A stretch of 31,551 nt of DNA from Arsenophonus sp052171895 (lineage in GTDB: Bacteria; Pseudomonadota; Gammaproteobacteria; Enterobacterales; Enterobacteriaceae), in assembly GCA_052171895.1 (NCBI GenBank), contig JBQMRN010000013.1, positions 1 to 31,551 of the forward strand, in the 5' to 3' direction. Below, in pieces: positions 29,450 through 31,551 of the stretch. The notes under the pieces were generated by a model. That model ran no database searches and had not been told where the DNA came from. It saw only the letters and a list, made by a program, of their open reading frames with translations. Made by a program: the position numbers and the translations under genes. Every line of letters begins with the position of its first letter. The stretch's first letter is position 1.

Positions 29450-30240
29450 CAAAGAATGAGGAATATGGCTCTGATCCATCAGGTTATGTTTGTAAAAGGT
29501 TGTTGTTTTTCTTGCAGAATCTAATTCTGTAGCATGTCTGTATTTCAATTATTATGCTTTCAAATAATCTTCAGCAGGGTAGATAATTAAGTGAATGAAA
29601 CGGAACCACACCACTCTAGACTATAGAATATATTCAGCCAGCATTTTAATCAGCTAATATAATTGTTACAGTTCAGATGTAGAATTCCTTATCAATAACT
29701 CTCTGATTGTCTAACTTTATTAGACGATGGTGGCTGAGTAATTTCATGCTCGCTCGTAAAGATTTTATACCATTTAGCTCCATTTATGCAAAGGATGGAT
29801 TCTTTATGAAAGGATGGATTCTTTATGGATGATCGGCTAAAGAAAACGGCTAATTCATTCTAAATTAAATTCTTTAAGGATTTAATTGCTCATATGAGCT
29901 TATCGATCTCAGGAGATTAAAAACAGTGATTCCTTCTTTCTTTTTATCTTTTTCTCCCTGCATTTTTAGCTTTTTTATGTAATATATAACGTTTCCTTTT
30001 AAAAGATTTTTGGAACAATATTTCGTTGATTTCAACAATATCACTTAGTTCATTTATGTTGCCTGTTTCCGATGAAGAAAGGAAGCAGTAACGCCATATT
30101 TAAATAGTATTTTTAAATTAATGCCTGTTTGTTTCGCTGATTCCCGTAAAGTAAAAATATTTAACATATATCAGAGGTAACTAAAATATTTATTCTTCTG
30201 ATCTAGTTTTGTTAAAGGAGGGATTGGGTTGAATTATTAG
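29450..30240 (-). mobile_element. IS1595-family remnant 3
   Basis: It parallels copy 1 in the same orientation: LEISDTV-like and FPKSFKGK (about 30015-29990), KKLKMQGEKDKKKEG-like basic text, SHEQLNP-like text, then WFRFIHLIIYPAEDYLKA (about 29605-29555; family 'RFHG....YL.NYL.W.RLFE') and a 3' end (KYRHATELDSARKTTTFYKH, 29545-29490) parallel to 17290-17345. A 19-base tandem duplication lies at 29790-29827. The left flank next to an IS256 end at 30240 resembles the IS1595/IS256 junction near 17865. Confidence 0.6.
29790..29827 (+). repeat. 19-base tandem duplication in IS1595 remnant 3
   Basis: AAAGGATGGATTCTTTATG occurs twice back to back (29790-29808, 29809-29827), exact. Copies 1 and 2 have only one unit in the corresponding place, so it is a late slippage event. 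Confidence 0.75.
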
Positions 30241-30960
30241 CAAATATGCTGTATGGCAAATTAGGGTCAGCCTACCGGTTAACTCTGATGTTTTGTAAAG
30301 CTATTCTCTATTTTTAAATTGGAGGTTGTTTAGTAGTAGTGTCATAGCAGATCTGAAATATCTAGCCGTCGCTGCTTCCAAATTTTTTGAGTAGCTGATG
30401 GGAAGTTGATTGCGGCTCTTTGCTAGCCACACCTCAGGGAGCTCAGGTTTAATTTTCTGTTACATGCTTTTTGGGAGTAAAGCAAGTACATTAGTTGTTT
30501 TGTGTATCCAACAGTATTGGTGTTGAGTGTCAGGGAATATCTTTGTCATTGCATTCTAAAATCAAGGTTATCATCTCCTGTAGTAAGCCTAGGAGATAAG
30601 TTAGGCGCTTGAAATCAATTGAGAAGTTCAGTCGCGTTCCTCTTATGAGTTCTCGATAACTATCTTCAAACGTAATGAGCTTCTTAGATTTATGCTTATT
30701 ATTGATGTCACTGAGATGAACGTATGATCAGGTAACTTATCATTCTATCTTCCAGGTTTGCTATGGAAGGTAGCTTACCTAAGTATCCTTTAGAATGAAG
30801 TAACTAGAGAAAATACGGAGAACTGTAGTTTTGGAAAAACAATCTTTTTAATACTATTTAAGCTGCTATAGTCTGTATAAAAAGGTGGAATCGGTTATTA
30901 AAATGGAATTCATACTTGCTGATATTAAAATTTGCTAATAAGTCTTATAATGAGACAACT
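30240..30960 (-). mobile_element. IS256-family remnant 5
   Basis: Minus-strand text from about 30690: ELIRGTRLNFS, LEDDNLDFRMQ-like text, then FPDTQHQYCWIHKTTNVLAL LPKSM (about 30535-30465). This is the clearest copy of the IS256 'FPGTRHQRCWVHKT.NVL..LPK' block in the window. It continues eroded (WLAKSRNQL-like) and ends in a tail similar to the others. IS end-like ATTAGCAAAT lies at 30237-30246 and AATTTGCTAATAAGT at 30936-30950. With remnant 4 it brackets the ctlX-like ghost in inverted orientation. Confidence 0.7.
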
Positions 30961-31107
30961 CATTTATTTATTAATTATACCGCTTTTTATTTTTCTAGAA
31001 TTTCTTCTAAGCTACGATAGCGATTTTTTGTACTTCTAATGTCCTTTTGCTCATATTAAATGGAAAAATAGCGCTACAGGCTTTTTAGGTAGCTTAAATT
31101 TGATTTA

Positions 31108-31133
31108 CAGGTTATTTATTTAATAAATACCTG
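31108..31133. repeat. Near-perfect inverted repeat upstream of ori2
   Basis: CAGGTTATTTATT and AATAAATACCTG face each other with one extra base in the left arm. It lies in otherwise featureless DNA (30960-31235) between IS256 remnant 5 and the second origin. It is possibly a terminator or part of the origin. Confidence 0.35.
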
Positions 31134-31235
31134 CCAGGTAATGATTTACCGTCTCGAATAATTAACTTAATCCTTTGTTTTAGTTTTTATACTTTAAAAA
31201 CTCTAGGGGTATCCGCTGGATTAAAATTAGTGAAG

Positions 31236-31528
31236 TTATTCACAGGTTAAATTAGTTAAAAGATTAGTTATGTATAAGTTAAATAAGTTAAAGAGATTTT
31301 TTTGATTTATATATATGAAAAATAATAAGTTTTATGATATGGTGGTTTTTAAATGTCGATATTTAGTTTTTAAATGTCGATAGTTGGTTTTTAAATGTCG
31401 ATAGTTTAGTTTTTAAATGTCGACTACTTTTGGCTTTATCCACAGTATTTTTAGAAAATTTTGTTTAAAAAATGACCTAGGCTTGACAATAGTTTTTAAA
31501 TGTCGATAATTAGTTTTTAAAAGTCGAT
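31236..31528 (+). other. Well-preserved iteron origin (ori2)
   Basis: Six copies of GTTTTTAAATGTCGAT (last base C in the fourth, AAAAGTC in the sixth) start at 31345, 31366, 31387, 31409, 31492 and 31513: spacing 21, 21, 22, then a gap, then 21 bases. A perfect DnaA box (TTATCCACA) lies at 31436-31444 in the gap, and a one-mismatch box (TTATTCACA) at 31236-31244 at the left edge. Between them is an A/T-rich block (31250-31320) homologous to 4170-4240. This is the standard layout of a RepA-controlled iteron origin. By analogy with ori1, repA should follow to the right, outside the window. The clean iterons imply it has been under selection much more recently than ori1. Confidence 0.8.
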
Positions 31529-31551
31529 TTTTTTATCACCTTTTATGGTTT

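Noticed and set aside
31345..31528. Regularly spaced short repeats resembling a CRISPR array
   Set aside because: The repeats are 16 bases at 21-22 base spacing, leaving 5-6 base gaps, with DnaA boxes alongside. This is an iteron origin, not a CRISPR; there are no cas genes.
1..31551. tRNA or rRNA genes
   Set aside because: No cloverleaf with GTTC-type T-loop and acceptor stem, and no rRNA-like stretch, was seen by eye. A tRNAscan/Infernal run would be needed to exclude decayed ones.

Overview
The window is A+T-rich (about two thirds by eye) and almost entirely decayed. Only two genes look intact end to end: a ParM actin-like plasmid-segregation ATPase (8966-9958) and, overlapping it, a ParR/StbB-type adaptor (9955-10503). 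Everything else recognisable is a ghost, readable only by following a protein across stops and frame changes. These include a RepA initiator, topoisomerase III, a second parM, a trimeric autotransporter adhesin, MutH, agmatinase (SpeB), an S24-type repressor with a divergent small HTH gene, a CtlX-type amidinotransferase, and transposases of the IS256 (five copies), IS1595 (three) and IS481 (one) families. The ghost genes are gammaproteobacterial in type and ISs are abundant. This fits the plasmid (or plasmid-bearing region) of an insect-associated, host-restricted gammaproteobacterium of the Arsenophonus/Sodalis-allied kind; the genus is inference.

Layout. 1-4.05 kb: eroded remnants, two readable on the minus strand (a membrane protein and a gene starting with a lipoprotein-like signal). 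4.15-5.4 kb: worn iterons with two DnaA boxes, then a repA pseudogene. 5.5-8.8 kb: a small hydrophobic ORF, an unrecognised remnant, a topB pseudogene and two more remnants. 8.8-10.5 kb: a candidate parC region, a good promoter and the intact parM-parR operon. 10.5-14.0 kb: eroded DNA with one long unrecognised minus-strand ghost. 14.0-15.2 kb: the trimeric autotransporter ghost. 16.1-23.8 kb: an IS block in which inverted [IS256-IS1595] pairs flank mutH and speB ghosts. 24.1-26.5 kb: divergent repressor/HTH remnants, then a second, ruined parM region cut by an IS256 fragment. 26.5-31.0 kb: a ctlX ghost between inverted IS256 copies, with IS481 and IS1595 remnants. 31.2-31.55 kb: a much better preserved iteron array with DnaA boxes, homologous to the worn origin at 4.2 kb; any repA for it would lie beyond the window.

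Interpretation (inference). Replication and partition modules each occur twice, one worn and one better kept. The worn origin lies in the same part of the window as the intact partition operon, and the better-kept origin lies nearer the ruined one. This suggests a cointegrate or duplicated plasmid in which one copy of each module is maintained. Two IS-bounded blocks appear to have brought chromosomal-type genes (mutH-speB and ctlX) next to plasmid backbone. What survives selection here seems to be mainly the DNA's own inheritance machinery.
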